64,000 nt of DNA, from positions 1-64,000 of the forward strand of contig NZ_JAATJH010000008.1 in NCBI RefSeq assembly GCF_011927835.1. The letters run 5' to 3'. The position numbers and the translations under genes are program-made. This document shows positions 55,304 to 64,000 of this stretch, piece after piece. The DNA is from Neolewinella antarctica. Its GTDB lineage: Bacteria > Bacteroidota > Bacteroidia > Chitinophagales > Saprospiraceae. A model generated the notes under the pieces. The model saw only the letters and a list, made by a program, of their open reading frames with translations, was not told the origin of the DNA and made no database searches. Each line of letters begins with the position of its first letter. Position 1 is the first letter of the stretch.

Positions 55304-56764
55304 ATGTACGTATTTAAGACCTTTTTACTCCTGATACTCTGTAGCCTCACGGCTACCGGCCAGGCCCAGGACAACCCCAAGTTCGACCTCACCCGCTGGC
55401 ACGTGAAGCCCGGCCAGCAGCAGGCGCTCATCGACGCCCTTGAGAAAGTAGACGGAAAGTACGCGGCCGCCAGCAACCGGGGCTGGGACTTCTACCGGTA
55501 CGAAGACAATACCCTCGAAGTGATCACACCAATTCGGGACTACGCCGAGCTCGACCGACTGGAAGCCCAGTTCGACTTCGCCCGGGCCAGCATCACCGAC
55601 GAGGAGGCTAAAGCCATTTACGACCCCGCGTCGGTCGCTCAGATCGTGACGGGCACCGAGAGCATGCTAATCGAAAAGCACCTCGACATGAGTTACACGC
55701 CCGCCGGGGAGGAAGGCATGGAAGGCAAAATGAACGCCCTGCGGCTCGACCGCTTCGTCTACGATTTCGCCAACACCCCCAAGATCTTCGAGCACGGCAA
55801 AAAGCTCGTGGACATGATGCGTAAGGCTGGCAGCCCAGTCCACATGAATTTCGTAACCATGGATTACGGTGACGGACAGACCTTCGAGGTGGAATACCTG
55901 GGCACCGACCGCGCCGACCTGGACCGCCGCCTGGCGGAAGCCGAAAAACTGCTGGCCGGCCCCGAAATGGAGGCCTGGGGGAAGACGGCCACGGAAATTA
56001 GCAAACGAGTCAGTTCTACCTTCGGCACAAAAGTAACCACTCTCGGCCGGGAGGCTAAGCCACCCACTAATCAGTTGTTCGTGGTTGCCAACGAACAACT
56101 CCTGCCGGGCAAAGAAGCGAATTACGAAGCCACCAATGAGGCCGCCAACCAGCTTCTCCGGGCGGGGAATGCCGACCTCTACTGGACAACTTCCATCCAG
56201 GATAACGGGATGGCCCGTCACTTCATCCCTATCCAGCAAATGAGCGACATTGATAGGGTGTACGAACAAATGCGTAAGCGGAACTACCAGCTAACACCCG
56301 CGCAAATGAAAAAAACAATGGCTTCGTTTGATGGGCAGAAGAGTAGTTCCCACCTCAGCGTGATGCGCAACCACGTGGATTACGCTTTCCTGAGCGACAA
56401 AATTGACGTTACGTCCGCTACGCCGGTGTACAAGATTCAGGCCTTCGACTACAAGCCGGAAGACGGGAAAAAGGTAATGGCCTTCCTCGAAAAAACGAAG
56501 ACGATGCTCACTGAGGCCGGCGGCGGCTCCCCTTACCAAGTGTGGAGCTACGACATGGGCGGCCCGGACAACCGCGTCTTCGTGGTGGACTACGGCAAGG
56601 ACAAGGCCAGCGTCGACGCCGCCATCGACGCCGATATGAAAAAAATGGGCAAAGACCTGGACGGCTGGATGCAGGAATTGACGAGCCTGCTGACCGAAGT
56701 GGAAGTTACCTACGGGCGAACGAGCGCGGCGGCTTCTTACTGGCCGGAGGCTAAAGTGAAGTAG
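55304..56764 (+). CDS. Secreted protein with four tandem ferredoxin-like (dimeric alpha/beta barrel-type) modules
   Basis: A 486-residue protein from ATG 55304, chosen because it starts the signal peptide (MYVFKTFLLLILCSLTATGQ, ending AQ). The body appears to repeat one alpha/beta unit about four times: FDLTRWHVKPGQQQALIDAL (~25), LRLDRFVYDFANTPKIFEHG (~145), LFVVANEQLLPGKEANYEAT (~260) and YKIQAFDYKPEDGKKVMAFL (~375). Each is followed by a helix and a strand such as WDFYRYEDNT, MNFVTMDYGDGQ, YWTTSIQDNG and YQVWSYDMGG. This resembles ABM/dimeric alpha-beta barrel folds, but no family is recognised and no active site is evident. It is probably periplasmic. It stands alone and ends before a hairpin terminator. 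Confidence 0.8.
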   Translation: MYVFKTFLLLILCSLTATGQAQDNPKFDLTRWHVKPGQQQALIDALEKVDGKYAAASNRGWDFYRYEDNTLEVITPIRDYAELDRLEAQFDFARASITDEEAKAIYDPASVAQIVTGTESMLIEKHLDMSYTPAGEEGMEGKMNALRLDRFVYDFANTPKIFEHGKKLVDMMRKAGSPVHMNFVTMDYGDGQTFEVEYLGTDRADLDRRLAEAEKLLAGPEMEAWGKTATEISKRVSSTFGTKVTTLGREAKPPTNQLFVVANEQLLPGKEANYEATNEAANQLLRAGNADLYWTTSIQDNGMARHFIPIQQMSDIDRVYEQMRKRNYQLTPAQMKKTMASFDGQKSSSHLSVMRNHVDYAFLSDKIDVTSATPVYKIQAFDYKPEDGKKVMAFLEKTKTMLTEAGGGSPYQVWSYDMGGPDNRVFVVDYGKDKASVDAAIDADMKKMGKDLDGWMQELTSLLTEVEVTYGRTSAAASYWPEAKVK

Positions 56765-56776
56765 GGGTTATTGCTG

Positions 56777-56807
56777 CGCCGGGATATTCTTTAAGGATTT
56801 CCCGGCG
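56777..56807 (+). terminator. Hairpin terminator after the four-module gene
   Basis: CGCCGGGA and TCCCGGCG form a stem around TATTCTTTAAGGATT, 12 bp after the stop. A weak T-rich tail (TAGCTTTTCAGCTTTTT) follows. Confidence 0.65.
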
Positions 56808-56846
56808 TAGCTTTTCAGCTTTTTAAAAACCATTTAAACTAAAAAT

Positions 56847-57310
56847 ACGAGCTCAAGAATAACTATAATATTTCTCCTATTGATAGTACTGGTCCATTCG
56901 TGTAAAAATGAAACCAGACCCGTAATTAAATATGAATCAGCAGCAATAGATTTAGTGTAAGCCAAAGGACAATTACGAGAACTAGATGACCAATTTGCAG
57001 AAAGATTTAATAAAGCAGATTCAGTAGCTATGGCGGAACACTACGGATAAGAAGGTACTTGGGAGTCCGTTAAGGGAAAAGACAATTTAGCTTCAGCTTG
57101 GGGGAAATGGATCCGATACAAAAATAAAGAAGGTACACCGAATATGAAATTTATAATCAGCGCGGTTTCCAGTCACGGTGAATTTTTGGTTGAGACAAGT
57201 AATTTTAAATCTTAGATGTAGATAATATTGTTAAAAGTACCGGAGAATACCTTGTGGCAAGAAAACTAGAAGCTGGAAAACGGAAAATGTATCGCGATAT
57301 TGGGCTTTAA
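56847..57310 (+). pseudogene. Degraded DUF4440/SnoaL-like lipoprotein gene
   Basis: The start codon is lost (ACG at 56847). The frame then encodes a lipoprotein signal (ITIIFLLLIVLVHSC), LDDQFAERFNKADSVAMAEH and WESVKGKDNLASAWGKWIRY. This matches the DUF4440/SnoaL NTF2-like layout of a small ligand-binding or ketosteroid-isomerase-fold protein. Two in-frame stops (after IDLV and after AEHYG) and a shift near 57215 break it. The tail LDVDNIVKSTGEYLVARKL completes the fold in another frame to TAA 57308. It is more AT-rich than its neighbours, suggesting acquisition and decay. Confidence 0.65.
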
Positions 57311-57547
57311 AAAACGAATGCATAACACTAGTGGCCCTCTTCGCTCATCTCCCCTGCGTTCGTCTTGGTCTTTTGTACGCTGGCGGCGTTAGCATAAGCC
57401 TCACTTAGCTTTGCGGTATTTGGGGATGGGGCCCTAAATAATTAGCCGGTTCCGGTTTACCTTCGGTGCGACTTCGTGGTTGCTGCCTTACCAGCGCACA
57501 AAATACCTGCGCCCAATATAGGGTTTATGAGCAAAGTGGGCTACTAG

Positions 57548-57748
57548 GTATTCCAGTCTGCTTTCGGCCTTTTCCTATTTTACGGCTATGGCTATGGCTT
57601 ATTATTAAAATTATCGGGAACGGCGGCACTGGGGCCGGAGGTACTGTTCTTTATTGTAGAAATATATTTTGCCAAATGGTGGTTTACCGGCTACAAATAC
57701 GGCCCGCCGGAGTGGTTGTGGCGAATGATGACTGACCGAAAACTGATT
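57548..57748 (+). pseudogene. DUF418-family membrane protein, C-terminal remnant
   Basis: A frame without a start (a TAG lies at 57545) encodes QSAFGLFLFYGYGYGLLLKL and then IYFAKWWFTGYKYGPPEWLW plus RMMTDRKL. The closing pattern YxYGPxEWLWR is the conserved C-terminus of DUF418 membrane proteins. The preceding 350 residues expected for the family are missing. The rest of the 57311-57939 gap shows no gene. Confidence 0.6.
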
Positions 57749-57939
57749 GACAGAGCACTGCTCGTCAACCAAAACCCCGCACCCGCCCCGCTAGCTATCG
57801 GGGCGCCCGGACAGCCGTACTCCCCTCCCGGAAACCAAAAATCCCGTTTCGGAAGACGGCCCCCAAAAAAACGATCGAATACCCCGAGCTTCGGGATACA
57901 ATACCAAGACACACACTTTCACCAATAAACAATACTGCA

Positions 57940-58860
57940 ATGAATATCGCCATCATCGGCGGCGCCGGTTTTATCGGCAGCCACGTCACGCAAAATTTTC
58001 TTGCAGCCGGACATCGGGTCCGCGTTTCCGCCACCCGGCCGGAAGACACCGTACGGTACGCCCACCTGAACCAGCTTCCCGGAGCCTCCGACCGTCTGGA
58101 GCTTGTCCAACTCGACCTCCTCAAAGCTGATAACCTCCCCGACTTTCTCTACGAACAAGAAGTGGTCATTCACGCGGGAACTCCCTTTCAGCTCGCCTTT
58201 GAAGACCCGGTCGGTGAATTGCTCGACCCAACCATCACCGGCACCAAAAACTTACTGGATGCGGTAGCGCAAAACCCGACCGTCAAGCAGCTGGTAGTAG
58301 TGGCTTCGGTCGCTGCACACAATACCCATTTCCCGCTGGATATACCGGGCCGGGAAGGCCAGGTTGTCTCTGAAACGGATACGCCCCATTTTTCCGACCA
58401 GGATCACCCCTACGCCCAGGGCAAATTCTTGGCGGACCAGGAGGTACGCAAATTCGTCGACACCTACAAAGGCGATTGCGCAGTTGTTTCCGTGAGCCCG
58501 GTGGGGGTGATGGGCAAGTCCCTTTCCAAGCGGGAAGATTCCACCTCCATGGGAATGCAGCATCTGATACGGAACAAGATTGCCCCGGATGAATTTTTCC
58601 AAATGCTGTACGATCAGGACGCCACTTTCGCCGTGGTCGACGTGAAAGACGTGGCGAGCGCTATTTGCTCCGCCGCGACCACCCCCGGGCTGCACGGCCG
58701 GCATTTTTTGCTGTCTTCGGAGTCTTATCCGGTTTCCGATCTCTCCCTGATGCTGAACGGAAAGGCTCCGGTTGGCAGGCCACGCACCGTTTACGATGCC
58801 GGGGCGAGCGAGTCGGTGCTCGGCATTGATTATAAGCCGGCTATCCACTTCCTGGGGTGA
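57940..58860 (+). CDS. NAD-dependent epimerase/dehydratase family protein (extended SDR)
   Basis: A 306-residue Rossmann-fold enzyme from ATG 57940. The N-terminal nucleotide-binding motif is IAIIGGAGFIGSHVTQNFLA. A middle segment, VVIHAGTPFQLAFEDPVGEL, precedes the catalytic region DHPYAQGKFLADQEV, where the active-site Tyr and Lys take the form YAQGK. Members of this group reduce or epimerise sugars or small carbonyl compounds; dihydroflavonol-4-reductase-like proteins have similar spacing. It is probably cytoplasmic. Substrate is unknown, and neighbours give no hint. Confidence 0.85.
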   Translation: MNIAIIGGAGFIGSHVTQNFLAAGHRVRVSATRPEDTVRYAHLNQLPGASDRLELVQLDLLKADNLPDFLYEQEVVIHAGTPFQLAFEDPVGELLDPTITGTKNLLDAVAQNPTVKQLVVVASVAAHNTHFPLDIPGREGQVVSETDTPHFSDQDHPYAQGKFLADQEVRKFVDTYKGDCAVVSVSPVGVMGKSLSKREDSTSMGMQHLIRNKIAPDEFFQMLYDQDATFAVVDVKDVASAICSAATTPGLHGRHFLLSSESYPVSDLSLMLNGKAPVGRPRTVYDAGASESVLGIDYKPAIHFLG

Positions 58861-59301
58861 TTGCAATACGGTCTCTAATGTCGAACGCCCACTTCCCGGA
58901 GCCGACTACCTCCAGTGCCGCTTCACTGGCTTGTTTGAAGGCAAACAATTCCGGGTTGAACTTACGGGCTGTACCCATAATTGAATTTATGTCTCCTCAT
59001 GGCGCGCACGACACAATTACCAGGGCATCATTACCCCGTCGATTTCAGGTGACCGAAGACGGATTAGGTTGCGGGGTAAGGTTCTTTCGGGTAGCTTTTG
59101 GGGCGCGGTCGCTGGTGCAGTGACCGCCGCAGGCAGCAGCGGAGCTAAGGGTAACGGACCCGAGAAACCTCGACCCCGTATAATCGCCAAAACAGGTACT
59201 TCTGCCCGTTTACCCCCGTATCAAAACGCTTAATCAAGCCCCGATCCGTGTTTCCACAATCAAATAGCTACCTTAACCGGCAACACCATCAAACTTAACG
59301 C
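58861..59301. other. Intergenic region with 18-mer motif
   Basis: A 441-bp gap before the LytTR regulator. It contains GGGCGCGGTCGCTGGTGC at 59101-59118, a variant of the dispersed motif. No gene is supported. Confidence 0.5.
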
Positions 59302-60096
59302 TTGTCCCAACCCGTCACCGTCCTCATCGTCGAGGATGAAATCATCATCGCCAACAAGATCGGTCATCACCTGGAGGAGTTCGGCTACGTCGTGGCCGGC
59401 ATCCAGGCCCGGGGCGAAGCCGCCGTGCGCCACTGCCGCAAGGAACCGCCTGACATCCTGCTGCTCGACATCAACCTCAAGGGCGACCTCAACGGCATCG
59501 AGACCGCCCGCACCCTGGAAAAAGAAGGCATCCGTATTCCCACCATCTACCTGACGGCCAATACGGACCAGGCGACCTTCGAGCGCGCCAAAGGCACCCG
59601 ACCGCACGCCTTCCTCGGTAAACCTTACGATCAGACGGAGCTCCACCGCGCCATCAGCCTTGCCCTTCAAAGTCACCACGCACCTGGTCCGGTAGCTAGC
59701 GGAGCGCCCGAGCACGAAGTACTGCAAAGCAAAAAAGTCGGCCCGCCCCAACCGCCGCCACCCGACGGCTCCCAACTCCTGAGCGACCGCATTTTCGTGC
59801 GCCACAAAAATCATCTGGTAAAGGTTTTCCTGAAGGACATCCACTACATATCCGCCGAGCGCTCTTATTGCCACATCCACGCTGAGGAGGCGGAGTACCT
59901 GCTGAGCATGCCGCTGGGCAAACTGGCCGACCAACTGCCTTCCTCCGATTTCCTGCGCGTGCACCGCTCCTACGTCGTCAACCTGCGCCAGGTCGACATG
60001 GTGGCCGACGATCACCTCGTGATCGGTAAAACCGCCATTATCGTGGGCAGAGACCAGCGGGCGGAATTGCTACGGCGAGTAAATATGGTGCGGTAG
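59302..60096 (+). CDS. LytTR-family response regulator (second)
   Basis: A 264-residue regulator starting at TTG 59302; MSQPVTVLIVEDE follows the start directly and no ATG fits. The receiver has VLIVEDEIIIANKIGHHLEE, the phospho-acceptor Asp in LLLDINLKGDLNGIE, and Lys in LGKPYDQTELHR. A long Pro/Ala linker (SHHAPGPVASGAPEHE, then PQPPPPDG) is partly encoded by a GGTAGCTAGCGGAGC segment related to the dispersed hairpin. The LytTR domain (about 160-262) has DRIFVRHKNHLVKVFLKDIH and LRVHRSYVVNLRQVDMV. The kinase gene follows after 24 bp, so the two form one operon. Confidence 0.92.
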   Translation: MSQPVTVLIVEDEIIIANKIGHHLEEFGYVVAGIQARGEAAVRHCRKEPPDILLLDINLKGDLNGIETARTLEKEGIRIPTIYLTANTDQATFERAKGTRPHAFLGKPYDQTELHRAISLALQSHHAPGPVASGAPEHEVLQSKKVGPPQPPPPDGSQLLSDRIFVRHKNHLVKVFLKDIHYISAERSYCHIHAEEAEYLLSMPLGKLADQLPSSDFLRVHRSYVVNLRQVDMVADDHLVIGKTAIIVGRDQRAELLRRVNMVR

Positions 60097-60120
60097 CAGG
60101 CAGCATTTTATCACCATCGT

Positions 60121-62229
60121 ATGACTACCGCAAACTACTTCACGGATAACTACCATCGCTACCGCGCGTTCTTGCTGCTGCTGTTGTTTGTTGCCGGCTG
60201 CCAAACCCCCAGCGGACCAAACCCGCAGGATGCGAACGCTCGCGGTGGCATCTGCGAACTGGAAAACTTTAGCTGGAATTACCGGCTCGTCAACCACGTG
60301 GAAATTTTGCCGGATACCGCGGGGCGGCTAACTTTTGCGGACGTTGGCCAACCTTCATTGCCAACCGGCTTCCGGCCGTACCGGGATTTTACGGAACCAC
60401 TGGCTACCCACCTCTGGTACTGGGGGAAAATCCAGGTGGTGAACCAGGTGCCGCAGGCCGCCGAACACCTGGAATGGGTGCTCTATTTTGCGACGGACTG
60501 GACCAGCCTCGAAGTATTTTCCCGCGACCATAAGGGGAATTGGCGTGCGGAACGGGCCGGAGCATTCCTTCCGTCAAACCAAAAACGCTTCAGCCCGACC
60601 GCCTGGGGCAGCCTGATTCGGCTGAACCTTCCCCCCGGGGAAATGACTACCGTTTATTTTCGGGGTAAAAGCGAGCGCAAAGCCAATCCGCCTTCCTGCC
60701 ATATTTACCTGCAGACCACCGATCGGTTTTACGGCCGGATGGGGTATGCACGGGTTACCAATGCCGTCTTCATCGGTTTCCTGGGCATGATGCTGCTGTA
60801 CAACCTGATCGTTTACTTCTTCGGGCGCAACCGCAGCTACGTCTACTATTCCGGCTATTTATTGATGATGGTGATCTACGCCATCCAGTCTAACGATGAT
60901 CTCACCGATTTATTCGGTAGCTACCTTTTCGCGGCCGCACCTCAGAACTACGGCTATTTCAAGTCGGCGATATTCGTGGGCCTGATGAGTTACCTGGCTT
61001 TCATTCGCAGTTTCACCAACATCAACGTACTGCTACCGGGGTGGGGCCGCTATTTTCGGTTGCTTACCTGGCTGGGCTTGCCCCTTTTGATCTTCCACTT
61101 ATGGGTTAGCTATAATTCCAATTTTAGCTTCGTTCTGGAAGATCGGATATCGACGCCCTACATTATCCTGACCTTCGTCTCCTGTATCGCTTTGCTGTAC
61201 CCGCTGTACCGGACGGAGGACCGCAAAGGATATTTCGTTATTGCCGGTATTGCGGTCATTAGTATCGGTGCCCTTATTTCGGCCCTGAGCAGGGTCGCCT
61301 TCCCACCCTTTTCCATCTTCTACCTCAAGCTGGGGGTGGTTGCGGAAGTACTGATCTTTTCCCTGGGGCTGGCCTACGAACAGAAAAAGCAGATCCAGGC
61401 AAAAGAGCGGGCGGACTTTGCCCTCCGCGAGAGTGTGCTGTTGCGGGAAAAAGATGCATTAGAAGCTGATCGCTTGCGGGAGGATAATCGCAAAAATGCG
61501 CTGCTGGCGGAGCGAAACCAGGAGAATGAACTCCTGCTTAAAGAGATCCATCACCGGGTAAAGAACAACCTGGAGGTTGTTTCCAGCTTACTCGAATTAC
61601 AGTCCGTCGGCCTAACCGACGAGGGTGCCCGCAACGCGATGCTGGCCGGGCGCAGTCGGGTATCTACGATGGGCATCTTGCACCAGAAGCTTTACCAGGG
61701 AGACAACCTCGGCACCGTCGGGATGCGAGAATACCTTACGGACCTGACCAAAAATTTGGGACATACTTTCGGGGTTAACGGCCAGATCACCTTTCGCATC
61801 GACGTGCCGGAAGAACTGCGGCTGGACATTGACACCGCCGTGCCGCTCGGCCTGATCGCCAACGAGCTGATCACTAATTCCATCAAGTACGCATTTAGCT
61901 CCGCTGCTGCCTTAGACGGTGGGGGCGTTCCGGTAGCTCTCGGAGCAGGTACGGTGGACGTTGAAATGAGCAGAGTGGGGGAGCGATGGCTATTGGCGGT
62001 CGGCGACAACGGTAGCGGCAAAATGGTCGAGACCGTTGGCGGAACCGGTTTCGGTACCCGTCTGGTGGGGATGCTCGTGCAGCAACTGGAGGGAGAGTTA
62101 CGGGAAGTAAACGACGGTGGATTACGCACGGAGGTAAGCTTCCGGGTAGGACGCGTGGATGCTTCGGGAAACGAAACCCACGCCCCGGAAAACCAAACCC
62201 CGCCTTTGGGAAAACCCGGTGGTTTTTAG
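60121..62229 (+). CDS. 7TMR-DISM sensor histidine kinase (HisKA_2 type)
   Basis: A 702-residue kinase. The N-terminal signal is lipoprotein-like (FLLLLLFVAGC). Residues about 45-195 are a 7TMR-DISM extracellular-type sensor (HLWYWGKIQVVNQVPQAAEH, WGSLIRLNLPPGEMTTVYFR). About 205-420 hold seven membrane helices (AVFIGFLGMMLLYNLIVYFF onward). A coiled coil (ADFALRESVLLREKDALEAD) links to HisKA_2 (EIHHRVKNNLEVVSSLLELQ, His near 475) and HATPase (NELITNSIKYAF, GDNGSGKMVETVGGTGFGTR). It forms an operon with the preceding LytTR regulator, its likely partner. The segment with GGGVPVALGAGTVDVE contains a GGTAGCTCTCGGAGC repeat-like insertion. Confidence 0.92.
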   Translation: MTTANYFTDNYHRYRAFLLLLLFVAGCQTPSGPNPQDANARGGICELENFSWNYRLVNHVEILPDTAGRLTFADVGQPSLPTGFRPYRDFTEPLATHLWYWGKIQVVNQVPQAAEHLEWVLYFATDWTSLEVFSRDHKGNWRAERAGAFLPSNQKRFSPTAWGSLIRLNLPPGEMTTVYFRGKSERKANPPSCHIYLQTTDRFYGRMGYARVTNAVFIGFLGMMLLYNLIVYFFGRNRSYVYYSGYLLMMVIYAIQSNDDLTDLFGSYLFAAAPQNYGYFKSAIFVGLMSYLAFIRSFTNINVLLPGWGRYFRLLTWLGLPLLIFHLWVSYNSNFSFVLEDRISTPYIILTFVSCIALLYPLYRTEDRKGYFVIAGIAVISIGALISALSRVAFPPFSIFYLKLGVVAEVLIFSLGLAYEQKKQIQAKERADFALRESVLLREKDALEADRLREDNRKNALLAERNQENELLLKEIHHRVKNNLEVVSSLLELQSVGLTDEGARNAMLAGRSRVSTMGILHQKLYQGDNLGTVGMREYLTDLTKNLGHTFGVNGQITFRIDVPEELRLDIDTAVPLGLIANELITNSIKYAFSSAAALDGGGVPVALGAGTVDVEMSRVGERWLLAVGDNGSGKMVETVGGTGFGTRLVGMLVQQLEGELREVNDGGLRTEVSFRVGRVDASGNETHAPENQTPPLGKPGGF

Positions 62230-62271
62230 GTGATGAACGCCCCCATATTTGGGGGGAACAAACCCGTCGCT

Positions 62272-64000
62272 ATGAAATCCTCCCGTTTTGTATTCACTTT
62301 TTTACTCGCCGCGTTGTCCCTGATACTGCCCGACGGGCTGGTCGCCCAGGTGACCACAACGGACATCTATACCGCCAACGACACCATCTACTATGCCGGT
62401 GCCCTCAATGGCGAGGAATTCCTCTTTAAGGTAGCGGGCTACAAAACCTACGGCTGCCAGCCCGAGGGGGCCATTACCGCCACCCCGGAACCGATGAACA
62501 ACCAGCAGTTTGCCCAGGCGGTCAGTGCCAGCCGCAACAATTACCGGGTGACGCTGGACTACGCCCAGCAGTTTTCCGCAGTCGTAATCACCCCCCTCGA
62601 CTGGCAAGTGGAGGGCGCGATTGCGGGGTCCCAGCTCGTCGCAGGTAATGCCTTCGGACCAGCAGGCAGCGCAGCCGTCGTGGGCAGTCAGCGCATTTAC
62701 CCCTTCGGTGATTTCCACGCCGGGGATTTGCCGAACCCATTTACCTACGCCATTCGCATCACTTTTATTAAGAACGGAGTGCGCACTTTTTTGCACATTC
62801 CCTACTACCTCATCGGCCCGGTCAACCCCAACGAGCAGGTACCCATCCTGGCCGAGGCCATCACCCCGATGATGCCCGATCTGGTGCTGCACGACCCGCC
62901 GGGAGACGGCAGCTCCTCTGGCATCGTGACGACTAATAACTACTGCGTCAGTCAGTCGTACAACCAGGGGGTATCCGATGGTTTTGATGCCAACCTGGGA
63001 TTCAAAATCGGCGTAAAAGGCAGCATCGGTTTCATCGCCAACGTGGACTACGAAGCCTACGTAAAGGTAACCGGGAGCGTTGCCGGAAATTATTCCCGCG
63101 CCTCCGAAACGGCGCAGGAAATATGTTATTCCTTCTCCACGGACTTCTCCACTTCCGGAGACAATAACCCCTTTGAGGGCGGCGGCGACGTTTTCATCGG
63201 CCGCAGCACCCGCGTCCTACTGGGTAAATACCGGGCCTGGTACATGGAAGACTGCAAGATCAAACTCGGCGACCAGATCGTGATGGCCGACGACCCCGAC
63301 GAGATTCGCAACTTTGCCCTATCGCAGGCCGGCATCGAGGAAGACCTCGAACGCCAGCGCACCATCCTGGCTACCGCCACCGAGCCGGCGGAGATCAACC
63401 TCGCGCGGCAACAGATTTCCGTTTGGGAGCAGGTGCTGACCAACAATGAAACCGTCAAGGCCAACGCAACCAACCCGATCGACAACCTCGATTTTAACGG
63501 TCAGGCCGGCACGCAGACCTTCAGCAAGGCGCAGAACATTACCCTAACGCAGTCCCTTTCCTACGAAAACACCTTCACCGCAGGCGTGCGGGTTGATTTT
63601 CTGGCGGAGATCGCTGGTACCGGCATTAGTGGCGGGGCAGGGTATTCTAACACCCGTACTTCCAGCGGCAGCCAGGGCGGTTCCAGCGGTAGTGGCTCGG
63701 AAACGCGCTACACTTTTACGGATAATGACCCCGGCGATATTTTCCGGGTGGACGTCTTCAACGACCCGGTGTACGGCACACCGCTGTTCAAACTTCGGTC
63801 CGGCAGCCGGACCAGCGCGCCCTTCGAAGGTGGTTTCCAGCGCGATCAGCCCCGGCTAGAGAACGGAACGGATGGCTGTGCTTCCGACCCCCGGATCATC
63901 AACGCCGTTAACGCTCCGCTGGGGGAGGCGCTGATCTTTCCGCTTAACATCTGTAACGACAGCGACGAGGCCCGCGACTACCTGGTCCGTTTCGTCGGGG
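62272..64000 (+). CDS. Large secreted protein, C-terminus beyond the window
   Basis: An open frame of at least 576 residues, with no stop before the right edge. ATG 62272 starts a signal peptide (SSRFVFTFLLAALSLILP, ending DGLVAQ); ATG 62233 upstream would add a poor leader. The body is rich in Asn, Ser, Thr and Gly. It includes VSDGFDANLGFKIGVKGSIG (transmembrane-strand-like), a Gly/Ser-rich stretch SSGSQGGSSGSGSETRYTFT, and DNDPGDIFRVDVFNDPVYGT. The latter resembles a repeated segment in giant Bacteroidota surface proteins. I do not recognise a domain with certainty. It is expected to continue with adhesion-type or T9SS sorting domains. Confidence 0.75.
   Translation, partial: MKSSRFVFTFLLAALSLILPDGLVAQVTTTDIYTANDTIYYAGALNGEEFLFKVAGYKTYGCQPEGAITATPEPMNNQQFAQAVSASRNNYRVTLDYAQQFSAVVITPLDWQVEGAIAGSQLVAGNAFGPAGSAAVVGSQRIYPFGDFHAGDLPNPFTYAIRITFIKNGVRTFLHIPYYLIGPVNPNEQVPILAEAITPMMPDLVLHDPPGDGSSSGIVTTNNYCVSQSYNQGVSDGFDANLGFKIGVKGSIGFIANVDYEAYVKVTGSVAGNYSRASETAQEICYSFSTDFSTSGDNNPFEGGGDVFIGRSTRVLLGKYRAWYMEDCKIKLGDQIVMADDPDEIRNFALSQAGIEEDLERQRTILATATEPAEINLARQQISVWEQVLTNNETVKANATNPIDNLDFNGQAGTQTFSKAQNITLTQSLSYENTFTAGVRVDFLAEIAGTGISGGAGYSNTRTSSGSQGGSSGSGSETRYTFTDNDPGDIFRVDVFNDPVYGTPLFKLRSGSRTSAPFEGGFQRDQPRLENGTDGCASDPRIINAVNAPLGEALIFPLNICNDSDEARDYLVRFVG

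Noticed and set aside
57466-57735. Plus-strand frame of 89 codons
   Set aside because: It crosses the DUF418 remnant in the wrong frame; the matching frame is given instead.

Overview
The window looks like a chromosomal stretch from a marine or freshwater Bacteroidota of the Saprospiria/Lewinella type. This rests on a SusC/SusD pair, type IX secretion (T9SS) C-terminal sorting domains, a GLPGLI-family gene, a hybrid 7TMR-DISM/AraC one-protein phosphorelay, LytTR regulators paired with HisKA_2 kinases, an ABC permease fused to an M1 peptidase, and weak or absent Shine-Dalgarno sequences. Taxonomy is inferred from gene content only. No rRNA, tRNA or CRISPR array was seen.

Region by region. 0-3.5 kb: remnant of an RND-type efflux operon (5'-truncated TolC-like gene and a lipoprotein adaptor), then galactokinase. 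3.5-13.6 kb: a repeat element, GLPGLI gene, a broken carboxypeptidase-regulatory-like gene, then a nutrient-acquisition block: a secreted endonuclease/exonuclease/phosphatase-GDPD fusion, a sulfatase, SusC and SusD, closed by a strong terminator. 13.9-24 kb: an unknown membrane protein, a decayed delta-60-repeat T9SS protein, a large hybrid sensor/AraC regulator and a beta-helix T9SS surface protein. 24.4-29 kb: an orphan molybdopterin oxidoreductase, a small lipoprotein, and a HisKA_2 sensor kinase.

29-35.8 kb is an accessory island: a decayed type I restriction locus (hsdS and hsdR pseudogenes, no hsdM) enclosing an apparently intact three-gene cassette of toxin-like protein, HTH antitoxin-like protein and SecB-like chaperone. 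This is a candidate toxin-antitoxin-chaperone (TAC) module. The island lies between two paralogous sensor kinases in the same orientation. 35.8-43.2 kb: kinase-regulator pair and a two-gene ABC/M1-peptidase exporter. 43.4-50.6 kb is a second accessory island on the minus strand: MmeI-like DNA methyltransferase, a REP-associated tyrosine transposase (RAYT), a DEAD/DEAH helicase and a GIY-YIG nuclease, with REP-like palindromes at each gene junction. It reads as a restriction-type defence system that I cannot match to a named one.

50.8-64 kb: a lipoprotein-anchored methyltransferase, a copper-binding four-helix protein, a bestrophin-like channel beside a frameshifted K+ channel, a nested pair of MITE-like elements, a four-module secreted protein, two degraded genes (DUF4440-like and DUF418-like), an epimerase, a LytTR regulator with a 7TMR-DISM kinase, and the start of a large secreted protein running off the right edge.

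The window is rich in small dispersed repeats: a 168-bp palindromic MITE with TTA target duplications (one copy inside hsdS, one nested in another MITE), a 184-bp element carrying REP palindromes, a third repeat family shared between 13.6 and 55.0 kb, and an 18-bp GC-rich motif present about twelve times both between and inside genes.
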